Assembly (NCBI GenBank): GCA_046351395.1 | Contig: JAXLYP010000027.1 | Span: 104,077 to 168,076 of the forward strand | From: CAYYKK01 sp046351395 | GTDB taxonomy: Bacteria > Myxococcota_A > Polyangia > Polyangiales > Polyangiaceae | Reading direction: 5' to 3' | Length of the DNA: 64,000 nucleotides | Part shown: positions 37,251 through 46,366 of the stretch, piece after piece | Layout of the letters: the number at the start of each line of letters is the position of its first letter | How positions within the stretch are numbered: the stretch's first letter is position 1 | Translations under genes and position numbers: made by a program | The notes under the pieces: model-generated | Told to the model about the DNA's origin: nothing | The model's database searches: none | Seen by the model: the letters and a program-made list of their open reading frames with translations, nothing else

Positions 37251-38530
37251 TCCTCCGGACGCGCGCGGAGTTCGAGGCGCATCGCCGCTCGGGCGCGCCG
37301 TTCGCGGGCGTCGAGATCGAGGGCGTCGACCTCGCCGATCTCGCGGCGAATGGCGCGGACTTCAGCGAGAGCGTATGGCGCGCGTGCTCCCTCGTCGGCG
37401 CGCGGCTCCGAGGCGCGCAGCTCCGCGGCGCGAAGCTCGGAGGCCTCGACTTCCGAGGGGCAGACCTCACCAGCGCCGATCTCTCGGGCTCGGTCCTCGC
37501 GCGCGCGACGTTCGAGCACGCCGAGCTCTCCCGCGCGAACCTCTCGAGTTCGAACCTCGAGGACGCGAGCCTCTCCTTCGCGCTCCTCACGGACGCGATC
37601 CTCCGCGGCGCGAGCCTCGCGCGAGCGTCGTTCGCGGGCGCGGTCATGGCCCGCGCCGTCCTCGCCGGGGCGCATTTCTCCCTGCAGGATCTCTCCGCGC
37701 TCGATCTGAACGGCGCGGACCTGAGCGCGGCGAGGCTCGACCAATGCGCCCTCGCGCGCACCGACCTGGGCGGCGCGAACCTGCGCGGCGCGGAGCTCGA
37801 GGGGTGCGTCCTCGAGGGGACGAACCTCGAGCGCGCCGACCTCTCGGGCGCCGTGTTCAGAGGCTCGACGCTGTTCCTCACGCGGCTCGTGGGCGCGAAC
37901 CTCGACGGCGCGGATCTGCGCGAGAGCCGGCTCGAGCGCGTGAACCTGAGCCACGCGGATCTTCGCCGGACGTCGCTCCGCGGCGCGCCCATCGTCCAGT
38001 CGCTCCTCGAGGGCGTGAAGGCGGCCGGCGTCGACTGGACGGCGTGCGATCTCACGAACTCGATGCTCCTCGACGCCAACTTGGACGGCGCCCGACTCGA
38101 GGGCGCGATCGCGGTGCAGACGAGCTTCGAGCGCGCGAGCCTGCGCGGCGCGAAGCTCCCTCGCCTCTCCGGGGCGCGCGCGAACCTGAGCGAGGCGAAG
38201 CTCGACGAGGCGGACCTGCGAGACGCGACGTTCGACGACGCGAGCTTCGACGCGGCCTCGCTCCGGAAGGCGCGCGCCGACAAGGCGCGCTTCTCGACCG
38301 CGCGCTTCCGTCGTGCGGATCTCTCCGGAGCGGCGCTCGGCGGGGCGGATCTGTCGTGGACGGATCTCTCGTGGGCGCGCCTCGACGCGAGCGATCTGCA
38401 GGGCGCGAACCTCGAGGGAGCGAATTTGCACCGCACGAGCCGAGAGGGAGCCGCCATGAAGGGCGCGCGCCTCGCTGGCGTCCGAGAGACCGATCCGGAG
38501 CGCGCGCGCGCCGAGGACTTCGCGAGGTAG
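37247..38530 (+). CDS. Stand-alone pentapeptide-repeat protein (cassette 2)
   Basis: 427 residues beginning at a GTG that overlaps the previous stop codon. The first ~28 residues (RTRAEFEAHRRSGAPFAG) mirror the N-terminus of the cassette 1 homologue, then about 75 pentapeptide units run to near the C-terminus (NLHRTSREGAAMKGARLAGV). No interruption or catalytic motif. The repeat beta-helix could pack against the fusion protein encoded just before it, or dock on the VgrG encoded 5 bp after it. Function unproven. Confidence 0.87.
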   Translation: MILRTRAEFEAHRRSGAPFAGVEIEGVDLADLAANGADFSESVWRACSLVGARLRGAQLRGAKLGGLDFRGADLTSADLSGSVLARATFEHAELSRANLSSSNLEDASLSFALLTDAILRGASLARASFAGAVMARAVLAGAHFSLQDLSALDLNGADLSAARLDQCALARTDLGGANLRGAELEGCVLEGTNLERADLSGAVFRGSTLFLTRLVGANLDGADLRESRLERVNLSHADLRRTSLRGAPIVQSLLEGVKAAGVDWTACDLTNSMLLDANLDGARLEGAIAVQTSFERASLRGAKLPRLSGARANLSEAKLDEADLRDATFDDASFDAASLRKARADKARFSTARFRRADLSGAALGGADLSWTDLSWARLDASDLQGANLEGANLHRTSREGAAMKGARLAGVRETDPERARAEDFAR

Positions 38531-38535
38531 CGACG

Positions 38536-41500
38536 ATGACCCATCCCCTGGTGCAGCTCGAGATCGACGGCCTCGACCCGGACGCGCTCCGCGTGAGCGA
38601 GCTTCGCGGCCGCGAAGCCATCTCGGAGCTCTTCTCGTTCGACTTGGTCGCGGTGACGGCGACCCCGGACGCGATCGACGCCGAGGCCATCGCGGCGGCC
38701 TCCGCGACGCTCGTCTTCTCGCGGGACGGCGTCGAGACTCGGCGCATCCACGGGATGATCACGCTCGTCCGCGAGGACCTCGACGCGGAGCCCTCGCACG
38801 CCACCTACCGGCTGAAGTTCGGCCCTCGCGCGTTCCGGCTCACGATGATCGAGACGCTCGACATCTACCTCGATAAGTCCGTCCCCGAGATCATCGCCCA
38901 CAAGCTCGAGCTCGTCGGGCTCTCCCCGAGGCGCGACTTCGAGATGCGCCTCGACGAGAGCCGCTACCCGGCCCGGGAGTTCGTGGTGCAGTACCGGGAG
39001 ACGGACATCGCGTTCATCTCGCGCATCACGGAGCACCTCGGGATCAGCTTCTTCTTCGAGCACAAGGACGGGCGCGACGTGCTCGTGTTCGCGGACGCGA
39101 ACGCCGCGTTCCCCCCCATCGGGGGCGGCGGGAAGGCGCACTTCCGGGGCCGGGGCGAGCGCCGCGAGGTCTACGCGCTCGAGCGGACGACGCGCCTCAT
39201 CCCGACGACGTACGTCGTGCGCGACTACAACTACCGCAAGCCGCAGCTCGACCTCACCGCCGCGGCCGAGGCGCCGGACGGGTTTGGCGGTGGCATCGTG
39301 GAGTACGGGGCGCATTTCAAGACGCCCGACGAGGGGGAGCGGATCGCGACCGTGCGCGCCGAGGAGCAGCGCTGCACCCGGCGCGTGCTCGTCGGCGAGA
39401 GCGACGTCGCCGCGCTCGCCGCCGGCGCGAAGGTCCACCTCGAGGGGCACGCGCGCGGAGACCTTCACCTCCTCCTCCTCGAGGTGACGCACACGCTCCA
39501 CCAGACCGCGCTCGGCGCGGCGCGCGATGGCGAGGCCGGGTACCACAACACGTTCCGCGCGATCCCTGCGGACGTCCCGTTCCGCCCCGCGCGCGTCACG
39601 CCCAAGCCGCGGGTGCACGGCATGCTGACCGGCGTGATCGACGCCGCGCAGCGCGGCAAGTACGCCGAGATCGACGAGGAGGGGCGCTACCGCGTGCGCT
39701 TTCTCTACGACACCGCGCACACCCCAGAGGGTCGCGCGTCGCGCCCGCTCCGGATGATGCAGCCCCACACCGGCGAGGGCTACGGGATGCACTTCCCGCT
39801 GCGCCCCGGCGTGGAGGTCTTGATCACGTGCGTCGACGGCGATCCGGACCGCCCGATCATCGCTGGCACCGTGCCGAACGCGTTCACCACGAGCCCGGTC
39901 ACGGCGAACAACGCGCCGCGGAACATCGTCCGCACGGGCGGCGGGAACGAGCTCAACATCGACGACAGTGAGGGCTCCGAGCGCATCAAGCTCACGACGC
40001 CCCACTCGGACACGACGTTCCAGCTCGGCGCGCCGAACTCCCCCGAGGTCGGCGCAGCGCTCGAGACCCGAGGCGCGGTCTCGACGGTCGCGGGGAACAG
40101 CGTGAACGCCTTCACCACGCTGAAGTCGACCCTGTCGCTGCTCAAGGACTTCCGGAGCTCGGGGAGCATCTACTCGGTCGCGGAGCCCCCCGACTGGGCG
40201 GCCAAGGTCGGCAAGGCGGGCGCGCTCATCGGCGGCGTCCTCGGGGCCACGTCCGCCGGGCTCGAGGTCGTCCTCGCGGCGAGGGATCTCTCGCTGAAGC
40301 AGGTCGCGACGTTCAAGGTCGCCGCCGAGTCGAAGCTCGCGAAGGCGCAGGAGCAGGCCGATCGCGCGCTCACGGACTTCGAGGCGGCCGAGAAGGCGAT
40401 GGCGCTCCCGAAGCCGAGCGACCCGCCGCTCGCCGAGCCTTCGCCCGATCCGAAGCAGCGCCTCGCGGACGCCGACAAGGCCTCGGACGACGCGGACGCC
40501 ACCGCCGCCGCAGCCGCAGACGCGCTCATCGCGGCGGAGGAGGCGTACGACGAACTGATCCGCAAGAACGAGGGAGGACCGACGAACGCGACGATCGAAC
40601 GCGCGGCGAAGGCCAAGGCCGACGCGGAGAAGGCCGCGCAGGCAGCCGCGCAGGCGGCGAAGGAGGCGCGGGACAAGTTCGACCGCACCCGGCTCGAGGT
40701 GCACACGAGCAACCCCGAGCTCCGGGCCGCGCTGACCGCGTACAGCGCCGCGCGCGATCGCGTGACCCAGACGAGCGGCGCGCTCGCGGCGCAAAAGCGC
40801 GCCATGTCCTACGCGAAGAAGGTCAACCTCGACGCGACCTACCACGCGACGGAGAGCACGACGGCGCAAGCGATCGGGCACGTGAAGCAGCTCCTCGCGG
40901 ACGCGAAGATGGGCGTCGAGATCCTCTTCAGCGTCGCGATGGCCGCGTACACGTTCGTCAAGTTCCTCAGGGAGCGGCAGCTCGAGGACACGGCGCAGGA
41001 GAAGGCGACGGAGAAGGTCGTCGCCGCGCTCCCCAAGGGGACGTTCGTCCCCAGCGACTTCTGGAACAGGCCCGCGCCCGCGAGCCTCCTCGCGAAGCTC
41101 ATGCGGAAGGGGCGGAGCCAGCACGTGGTCGGCTCGTCCGACACGACGCGCGTGTACGGCGAACAGCACGTGTTCGTGCACGGCGGATCGGCGGCCCTCG
41201 CCGCCGACGCGACGGCGCTCGTCGCGGGGAAGAACATCAGCATCGCCGCCACGGACCAGGGGGAGATCGCGGCGCCCAAGGGCGTCGCCGTGACGAGCCG
41301 CGACGGCCTCGCCGAGACGCTCGGGAAGAAGGTCCTCGTGACGGCGACGACCAACACGGCGCGCGGCTCGGATCCGTCGAAAGACGGTGATGTGCGGATC
41401 GTGGCCGAGACGAAGCTCGAGCTCGAGGCCGCGAAAGAGGGCGTCTCCGTGGTGGCGCGCAAGGGCGACATCGCGTTCACGGCGAACCTCGACGCGGGTC

Positions 41501-42054
41501 AGAAAGTCTCGGCCGCAGCGAAGGAGGTCAGCCTCGCGGGGGAGGACAAGGCGGACGCGCTCGCCGGGATGTTCGGCCTCCGGGCGACGCCCACGGCGGC
41601 GACGATCGGCAACACCTCGTGGCAGCTGAAGGTCGCCGACAAGAACGTCGAGCTCGGGACAGCAGGGAGCGCGCAGCTCACGATCACGGACTCCGCGGCG
41701 CAGCTCGTCGGCGACACGAAGCTCACGCTCGGCGCGACGGACGTGTCCATCGCGGCCGACCGGGTGGCGTTCGGCTCCGCCGTCATCTCGAGCGACGACC
41801 TGACGGTCCGAGGGATGGGCGTGAGCGTCGAGCTCGTAATCCTCAAGGGGAAGATCAAAGCGGCGCAAATGCTCGCGGAGACCGCGAAGTCGATCGCCGA
41901 GACGCAGGCCAACCTCACCCGCACGAAGGATGCGGCGGACCTCAAGACGAAGATGCTCGTGGACGACGCCGAGCGCCAGCGCGAAGCGGTCGAGGTGGCG
42001 GTCAACAAGGCGACTCAATGGACGCCGATCGCGGACAACTGGGTGCAGAAGTGA
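38536..42054 (+). CDS. Evolved VgrG with long helical/hydrophobic insert and beta-helix tail
   Basis: 1172 residues. The VgrG core (1-450) has LFSFDLVAVTATP, RRIHGMITLVRED, VVQYRETDIAFISRITEHLGISFFFEH and MQPHTGEGYGMHFPLRPGVEV, with CVDGDPDRPIIAG. About 545-580 is a Gly/Ala hydrophobic hairpin (AKVGKAGALIGGVLGATSAG), 585-770 an Ala/Glu/Lys coiled coil, 794-812 a membrane-like helix (EILFSVAMAAYTFVKFL), and from about 858 beta-helix strands (VFVHGGSAALAADATALVAG) to the end. The helical block interrupts the spike and resembles colicin-like pore-forming or coiled-coil toxin parts; effector activity is inference. It starts 5 bp after the pentapeptide gene. Confidence 0.88.
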   Translation: MTHPLVQLEIDGLDPDALRVSELRGREAISELFSFDLVAVTATPDAIDAEAIAAASATLVFSRDGVETRRIHGMITLVREDLDAEPSHATYRLKFGPRAFRLTMIETLDIYLDKSVPEIIAHKLELVGLSPRRDFEMRLDESRYPAREFVVQYRETDIAFISRITEHLGISFFFEHKDGRDVLVFADANAAFPPIGGGGKAHFRGRGERREVYALERTTRLIPTTYVVRDYNYRKPQLDLTAAAEAPDGFGGGIVEYGAHFKTPDEGERIATVRAEEQRCTRRVLVGESDVAALAAGAKVHLEGHARGDLHLLLLEVTHTLHQTALGAARDGEAGYHNTFRAIPADVPFRPARVTPKPRVHGMLTGVIDAAQRGKYAEIDEEGRYRVRFLYDTAHTPEGRASRPLRMMQPHTGEGYGMHFPLRPGVEVLITCVDGDPDRPIIAGTVPNAFTTSPVTANNAPRNIVRTGGGNELNIDDSEGSERIKLTTPHSDTTFQLGAPNSPEVGAALETRGAVSTVAGNSVNAFTTLKSTLSLLKDFRSSGSIYSVAEPPDWAAKVGKAGALIGGVLGATSAGLEVVLAARDLSLKQVATFKVAAESKLAKAQEQADRALTDFEAAEKAMALPKPSDPPLAEPSPDPKQRLADADKASDDADATAAAAADALIAAEEAYDELIRKNEGGPTNATIERAAKAKADAEKAAQAAAQAAKEARDKFDRTRLEVHTSNPELRAALTAYSAARDRVTQTSGALAAQKRAMSYAKKVNLDATYHATESTTAQAIGHVKQLLADAKMGVEILFSVAMAAYTFVKFLRERQLEDTAQEKATEKVVAALPKGTFVPSDFWNRPAPASLLAKLMRKGRSQHVVGSSDTTRVYGEQHVFVHGGSAALAADATALVAGKNISIAATDQGEIAAPKGVAVTSRDGLAETLGKKVLVTATTNTARGSDPSKDGDVRIVAETKLELEAAKEGVSVVARKGDIAFTANLDAGQKVSAAAKEVSLAGEDKADALAGMFGLRATPTAATIGNTSWQLKVADKNVELGTAGSAQLTITDSAAQLVGDTKLTLGATDVSIAADRVAFGSAVISSDDLTVRGMGVSVELVILKGKIKAAQMLAETAKSIAETQANLTRTKDAADLKTKMLVDDAERQREAVEVAVNKATQWTPIADNWVQK

Positions 42055-42092
42055 CCTGCCCTGCTCCAACCGAACGACCCGAGGAAACAGGA

Positions 42093-42743
42093 GTGAACGA
42101 CGTGCCCCTCTCCGATCGAGCCCCCGCCCCCGAGCCTCGCAGCGCCGGCGTCCACCGCGTCTCCGTTCGCCGGCGCGCGCCCGAGGACCAGGCGGAGCTC
42201 CTCCTGCCGGATGGATCGTCCGCGGCCGTCGTCGACGACGCGCTCGAGGTCCGCGATCCCATCGGCCGGGTGCTCGTGCGCTACTCGAACGGGACCGCCG
42301 AGATCGCGGCGCCGCAGGGGGACCTCGTGCTCGCGGCGCCGCGCGGGCGCGTCGTTCTCCGATCGGGGACGGACATCGAGCTCGAGGCCGCGGGCGATCT
42401 CCGCCAGCGCGCAGGCGCCGCGCTGAGCGTCACGGCGCCGCGCGTCTCCGTGGACGCGAGCGAGGCGAGCGCGGTCGTGAAGGGGCCGTTGTCGGTGCTC
42501 GCGCAGCGGATCGCGACGTCCGCCGAGGTGCTGTCCCAGAGCGCGGAGCGCTTCGAGCTCGACGCCACGCGGCTCGTCGAGAAGACGCGGAACGCCTTTC
42601 GCGACACCGCGGAGCTCGCGCAGACGCGCGTCGGGCGCGCGCGAACGATCGTCGGGGACGTGTACGCCCTGTTCTCGAGGCGCACCACGATGGTGTCGAA
42701 CGAGGACACCAGCATCGACGGCAGCAAGATCCTCCTCGGATGA
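42093..42743 (+). CDS. DUF3540-like T6SS spike-associated protein (cassette 2)
   Basis: 216 residues from the GTG at 42093 (GAGG upstream); a GTG at 42051 overlapping the VgrG stop is an alternative. The N-terminus is disordered, then come strands (AELLLPDGSSAAVVDDALEVRDPIGRVLVRYSNGTAEIAAPQGDLVLAAPRGRVVL) and a C-terminal helix ending SIDGSKILLG, the same ending pattern as the DUF3540 proteins of cassettes 1 and 3. The OB part is more diverged than in those two. It sits between VgrG and the PAAR-like protein, as expected for a tip-complex component. Confidence 0.72.
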   Translation: MNDVPLSDRAPAPEPRSAGVHRVSVRRRAPEDQAELLLPDGSSAAVVDDALEVRDPIGRVLVRYSNGTAEIAAPQGDLVLAAPRGRVVLRSGTDIELEAAGDLRQRAGAALSVTAPRVSVDASEASAVVKGPLSVLAQRIATSAEVLSQSAERFELDATRLVEKTRNAFRDTAELAQTRVGRARTIVGDVYALFSRRTTMVSNEDTSIDGSKILLG

Positions 42744-42768
42744 CCCCCACCTCGATCGGAGCGCGCCG

Positions 42769-43197
42769 ATGCCCGGGATCTTGATGCCATGCTCGTCGAA
42801 GCTCGCCGGCACGGTCGCGGCCATGCCGGACGTGTGCCTCACGCCCCAGCCGCCCCCGCCCCCGCGTCCGCCCGCGCCCATCCCGTACCCGAACTCGGCG
42901 CAGATGGCGTGCGCGGTCGGCGCGGTGTTCCAGGTGCTCATCATGAACAAGGAGACGGTCGCCGAGGGCGCGCAGATCCCGAGCAGCACGGGCGACGAGC
43001 CGGGCGTCGTCGGCGGCGTGGTCTCGCGGATCAACCGGGGCCCCGCGGCGCCGAAGCTGTTCAGCACGAAGGTCTACGCGGGCGGGCGAAAGGTGGTCTT
43101 CTTGACGTCGGTCGTGGCGTGCAACGGGCCGAACGCGAACATGCCCATGGGCGCGCAAGTCGCGCCTTCGCAGGGCAAGGTGTTCGTGGGGCTCTGA
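42769..43197 (+). CDS. DUF4150 PAAR-like protein (cassette 2)
   Basis: 142 residues with the DUF4150 signatures MPDVCLTPQPPPPP, PIPYPNSAQM, PSSTGDEPGVVGGV and FSTKVYAGGRKVVFLTSVVACNG. These proteins fold like PAAR and cap the VgrG spike to sharpen it and anchor effectors. No C-terminal toxin is fused, so it can only deliver non-covalent cargo or act as a simple tip. It precedes a DUF2169 gene by 13 bp, an order consistent with adaptor-tip pairing. Confidence 0.87.
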   Translation: MPGILMPCSSKLAGTVAAMPDVCLTPQPPPPPRPPAPIPYPNSAQMACAVGAVFQVLIMNKETVAEGAQIPSSTGDEPGVVGGVVSRINRGPAAPKLFSTKVYAGGRKVVFLTSVVACNGPNANMPMGAQVAPSQGKVFVGL

Positions 43198-43210
43198 AGG
43201 GAGGCGTGGC

Positions 43211-44776
43211 GTGAAGCTCGATCTCGAAGTGCTCTCCGCGGGCCGCGTCGCGGTCGGCGCGCGGGCGTGGGGTCACCGCGGGCGGGCGCGCGTGACCGTC
43301 GTCGTGAAGGCGAGCTTTCGCCTCGCGCCCGAGCGCCCGCTCGAGCTCACGGCGCCCACGCCGCTCGTCGAGCGCGAGGTGCCGCGGACCGAGAACCCGG
43401 TGACGAGCGTGCGGCGCGCGGCGGAGACCGCGCTCTACCTTCGGCGGGCCGAGATCCTGCTCGACGCGGTCGCGTTCGCGCCCGAGGGCGCGGAGGTGAC
43501 GCAGGCGAAGGCGCGCGTGGCGCTCGCGCGCGGTCGGAACCTGCTCCTCAGCAAGGAGCTCCTCGTCGTCGGCGACCGCAAGGCGGGCGGCGACCCACGC
43601 CCAGCCCCGTTTCGCGAGCTGCCGATCACCTACGAGCGCGCGTTCGGGGGGCTCGGACACCCGGAGAACCCCGCCGGCGTGGGCTTCGAGCCGCGCGCCG
43701 GGGGCGCGATGCCGAACATCCTCGCGAGCGAAGGCGCGCGCGTCGAGCCGTTCGGCTTCGGACCCATTTCCACCACATGGCCACGGCGCCGCGCGAAGCG
43801 GGGCGCCATGGATCGCAAGCGCGTCGACGAGGCGCCGTGGGCCGAGCTGCCGGACGCGTTCGACGACACGTACTTCCACTCCGCGCCGCTCGACCAGCAG
43901 CTCGACGACCTCGCCGCGGGGGATCTGCTCCTCCTCGCGGGGATGAACCGAGAATTCCCCGCGCTCCGCGTCGCGCTCCCGGCGCTGCGCGCCGCCGCGA
44001 TCGCCGAGATCCCGAGCGGACAGCGCGCGTCGATCGCGATGCGGCTCGACACGTTGTTCGTCGAGCCGCACCTCCTGCGCGCGGACCTGATCTTTCGAGG
44101 TGTGCTCGAGGTCGGCCTCGTGGATCTCCAGAGCCTCCGGATCGCGGGCGCCCTCGAGGAGCCCGGCCAGCCGTTTCGGTTCCCCGATCTCGCGCGCCTT
44201 CGGGAGGGAGCGAAGCGCATCGCGTGGAGCGACGCGGACGACGCGGCCGCGGGCGCGGCGCTGAACCACGCCCACGGATCGACGTTCGTCCTGCACTCGG
44301 CGCCGAGCGGGAGCGCGCTGCCCTTCACGTCGAGCCCGCCCCCGAGCGGCCCCGGGACCGCGTCCGACGCGCCGTCCGCGCCTGGCACGACCAGCTCGGC
44401 CCCGCCGCCCGGCGGCGCGACGGGGCGACGCTCGTCGACGCGCATGCCCGCGATCCGCCCCGCGGCGCTCGTCTCGAGCCAGGTGGTCCCGGTGACGCCC
44501 GCGATCAAATCGACGCTCGCAATCGAGGACCCCGAACCGGCGCCACCGCGGCGCGCGCTTTCGTCGCCCGCGCCGGGGACGCCGTCCGCGCCCGCACCTC
44601 CCGCGCAGTCGGCGCCGCCGCCCGCGGAGCCCGCGATCCCGAGGGCGCCCGCGCCCGCGCCTTGGGACGTCAACGAACCCATCCCCGCGGCTCCCACGCC
44701 CGCCCCTCCGCCGCGCCCCATCTTGCCGCAGGGCCCCGATCGCAAGGCGCAGCTCTACCGCAAGTTCAAGGCCTGA
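43211..44776 (+). CDS. DUF2169 protein with Pro/Ala-rich C-terminal tail (cassette 2)
   Basis: 521 residues from the GTG at 43211 (GGGAGG upstream). DUF2169 spans about 1-330: VTVVVKASFRL, YERAFGGLGHPENPAGVGF, FGPISTTWPRRRAKRG, DDTYFHSAPLDQQLDD and MRLDTLFVEPHLLRADLIFRG. Instead of pentapeptides it has ~150 Pro/Ala/Ser/Thr-rich residues ending in a basic RKAQLYRKFKA. The same type of basic end (KKSIYGRFGK) closes the frameshifted DUF2169 gene near 23755, so two DUF2169 subtypes exist here. Last gene of cassette 2; convergent with the DAC-domain gene. Confidence 0.87.
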   Translation: MKLDLEVLSAGRVAVGARAWGHRGRARVTVVVKASFRLAPERPLELTAPTPLVEREVPRTENPVTSVRRAAETALYLRRAEILLDAVAFAPEGAEVTQAKARVALARGRNLLLSKELLVVGDRKAGGDPRPAPFRELPITYERAFGGLGHPENPAGVGFEPRAGGAMPNILASEGARVEPFGFGPISTTWPRRRAKRGAMDRKRVDEAPWAELPDAFDDTYFHSAPLDQQLDDLAAGDLLLLAGMNREFPALRVALPALRAAAIAEIPSGQRASIAMRLDTLFVEPHLLRADLIFRGVLEVGLVDLQSLRIAGALEEPGQPFRFPDLARLREGAKRIAWSDADDAAAGAALNHAHGSTFVLHSAPSGSALPFTSSPPPSGPGTASDAPSAPGTTSSAPPPGGATGRRSSTRMPAIRPAALVSSQVVPVTPAIKSTLAIEDPEPAPPRRALSSPAPGTPSAPAPPAQSAPPPAEPAIPRAPAPAPWDVNEPIPAAPTPAPPPRPILPQGPDRKAQLYRKFKA

Positions 44777-44815
44777 GCGGACGCCTTCGGGGCCCCACGA
44801 AGACGCTCCACGGCG

Positions 44816-45973
44816 TCAGCCGTAGGGCTTCCAGTAGGTCAGCGTGACGGGGCGCCAGACGACGAGTCGATCGTCGGTGGGCGGCGCGCTCCGAAGCATC
44901 GCGGAGATGGGGCCGTCCTCGGAGACGACGAACACGACGACGCCCGCGCGCGCGGCGCACAGCGCGGCCGCGGAGTTGTGGCGCGTCCCGAGCTTGGCGA
45001 GAGGTGAGCCGTCGGAGCGCGTGGCGTCCCCGTCGCGCGCGCGCACGACAGGCAGGGCCGTGATCGGGGGCGCCACGAGGCGCGCGCCGAACGCGAGCAC
45101 CGACAGATCGGAGCCGAGGACGAGCGCGCCGTCGATGGTCGCGAGATCCGCGACGAACGAGGTCACCTCGTCGAACACGGTCGCGCGGTGGTCCACCGCG
45201 CGGAGCGCCTCCTGTTCGATCGGTCGAGGTGGCGCGCTGGGCGGGCCCTCCGCGTCGGAGGGAGGGCCGACCGCGTCCCGCAGCGTCGGCGAAGGGCGCG
45301 CGAGCGGGTAGCCACCGCGCACGAGATCGAGCGCGTCGTCCGCGCCCACCACGACGATCCCGCCCACGCCGCGATCCGTGAGGTTTCGCACGACCCGGCG
45401 GAGGGCGCGCGTGTAGAGGCGCGCGTCGAGCCCGTGCTCGGCGGCCATGTCATCGAGCCGCGCGCGGACGAGCCCGCCGTCGAACACGAGCACGGGCTCG
45501 GCGGCGATGACGGAGCCCTTCGCGAGCTCCATCGCGTACGCGTCGCCGACGAACGCTTGAAGGTGACCCGGCGCCGTCGCGCGGAGGACGAGGCAATCCC
45601 AGATCAGCGTGCGCGCCCTCCCCGTCCGGATGACGCCGAGGATCTCGAGGGCGCCCGCGGGACCGCCCACCGCGATGACGCTCCGCCAAGGATCCGCTGC
45701 CTGCGCGAGCTTCGCGACCGCGTCGACGGTGAGAGGCACCGGGGAGGCGAGCTCGAGCGGCGCCCACAGATCCGGCCCGCCGTGCTCCGTGTAGAGCTTC
45801 TCGCGACCCACGTACGCGAGCGCGAAGCGGAGCTCCACGCCCTCCTCGCGCTCGAGGCTCGCGTAGAACGCCGTCAGCACGAGCTCGCGGAGCGCCTCCG
45901 ACGTCGGCCGCGGGGACGTGTCCGCGCCGAGCATCGCGTCGAGCCGCTTCGCGAAGTCGCCGGGCGAGTCCAT
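44816..45973 (-). CDS. DAC (diadenylate cyclase-type) domain protein, DACNV-like
   Basis: 385 residues. The C-terminal ~95 residues have the DisA_N/DAC motifs: IDGALVLG with Asp-Gly-Ala at 281-283, and GTRHNSAAALCA (329-340), where the usual RHR/RHx motif reads RHN. Residues 1-230 form an alpha/beta domain with no clear enzyme motif, in line with the DACNV class in which a sensor region precedes DAC. DAC domains make c-di-AMP from two ATP; with Asn at the third position of the motif activity is uncertain. No helices for membrane insertion. Monocistronic. Confidence 0.78.
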   Translation of the reverse strand: MDSPGDFAKRLDAMLGADTSPRPTSEALRELVLTAFYASLEREEGVELRFALAYVGREKLYTEHGGPDLWAPLELASPVPLTVDAVAKLAQAADPWRSVIAVGGPAGALEILGVIRTGRARTLIWDCLVLRATAPGHLQAFVGDAYAMELAKGSVIAAEPVLVFDGGLVRARLDDMAAEHGLDARLYTRALRRVVRNLTDRGVGGIVVVGADDALDLVRGGYPLARPSPTLRDAVGPPSDAEGPPSAPPRPIEQEALRAVDHRATVFDEVTSFVADLATIDGALVLGSDLSVLAFGARLVAPPITALPVVRARDGDATRSDGSPLAKLGTRHNSAAALCAARAGVVVFVVSEDGPISAMLRSAPPTDDRLVVWRPVTLTYWKPYG

Positions 45974-46365
45974 GGCGCATGGTACGCGGAGAGCTCCGCG
46001 GCGCGAACGATCGGCGCCGCTTCGATCGCGTGCGCGCGACGCGGCCCTCGGTCGACTCCTTCACCTCGTCCGAAGTTCAGCCGGTATCAGCGCCGCTCCG
46101 GGCCGACGCCCGCAGCGAAGACCGGCGCTGATGCCGGCCGATCGGGCCGTCGTAGACTCGACTCCCCCTCCTTGTCTCCGCCCGGCGGTACCAAGGGCGC
46201 GTCCGGAAATAACTGGCGCATTCGGCCGACGCTGCATTCCCGCGGCCGGCGTTACTCCTCCTCAAAATAGCCCCACTATTCCTCGTCGCGCCTTGGCCGC
46301 GGGGCGCATCGTCGCCCTCGATGCAGCCACTTATTTCCGGACGCGCCCTTATTTCCGGACGCGCC
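45974..46365. other. Intergenic region with hairpin and TIR element
   Basis: 392 bp between two minus-strand genes, containing a hairpin (46081-46137) and a 172-bp inverted-repeat element (46195-46366), both listed separately. I see no gene. The promoter of the DAC gene should lie within 45974-46080. Confidence 0.6.
46081..46137. repeat. Inverted repeat, 15-bp arms with one mismatch
   Basis: CCGGTATCAGCGCCG at 46081-46095 is the reverse complement of CGGCGCTGATGCCGG at 46123-46137 except for one base; the loop is 27 nt. It could be a terminator of the hydrolase gene or an operator of the DAC gene. Confidence 0.6.
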
Positions 46366-46366
46366 C
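46195..46366. mobile_element. 172-bp MITE-like element with 18-bp terminal inverted repeats
   Basis: The left end GGGCGCGTCCGGAAATAA (46195-46212) is perfectly inverted at the right as TTATTTCCGGACGCGCCC, present twice in direct tandem (46331-46348 and 46349-46366). The 118-bp interior has no coding capacity. Perfect 18-bp ends and lack of a transposase fit a miniature element moved in trans. No target-site duplication is obvious. The outermost base is the first plus-strand base of the hydrolase stop codon complement (46366-46368). Confidence 0.65.

Noticed and set aside
37099..42069. Very long minus-strand ORF (1656 codons) opposite the evolved VgrG
   Set aside because: It is the antisense shadow of the pentapeptide/VgrG genes; the Arg/Val/Glu composition follows from GC3-rich codons on the other strand, and no domain is visible.
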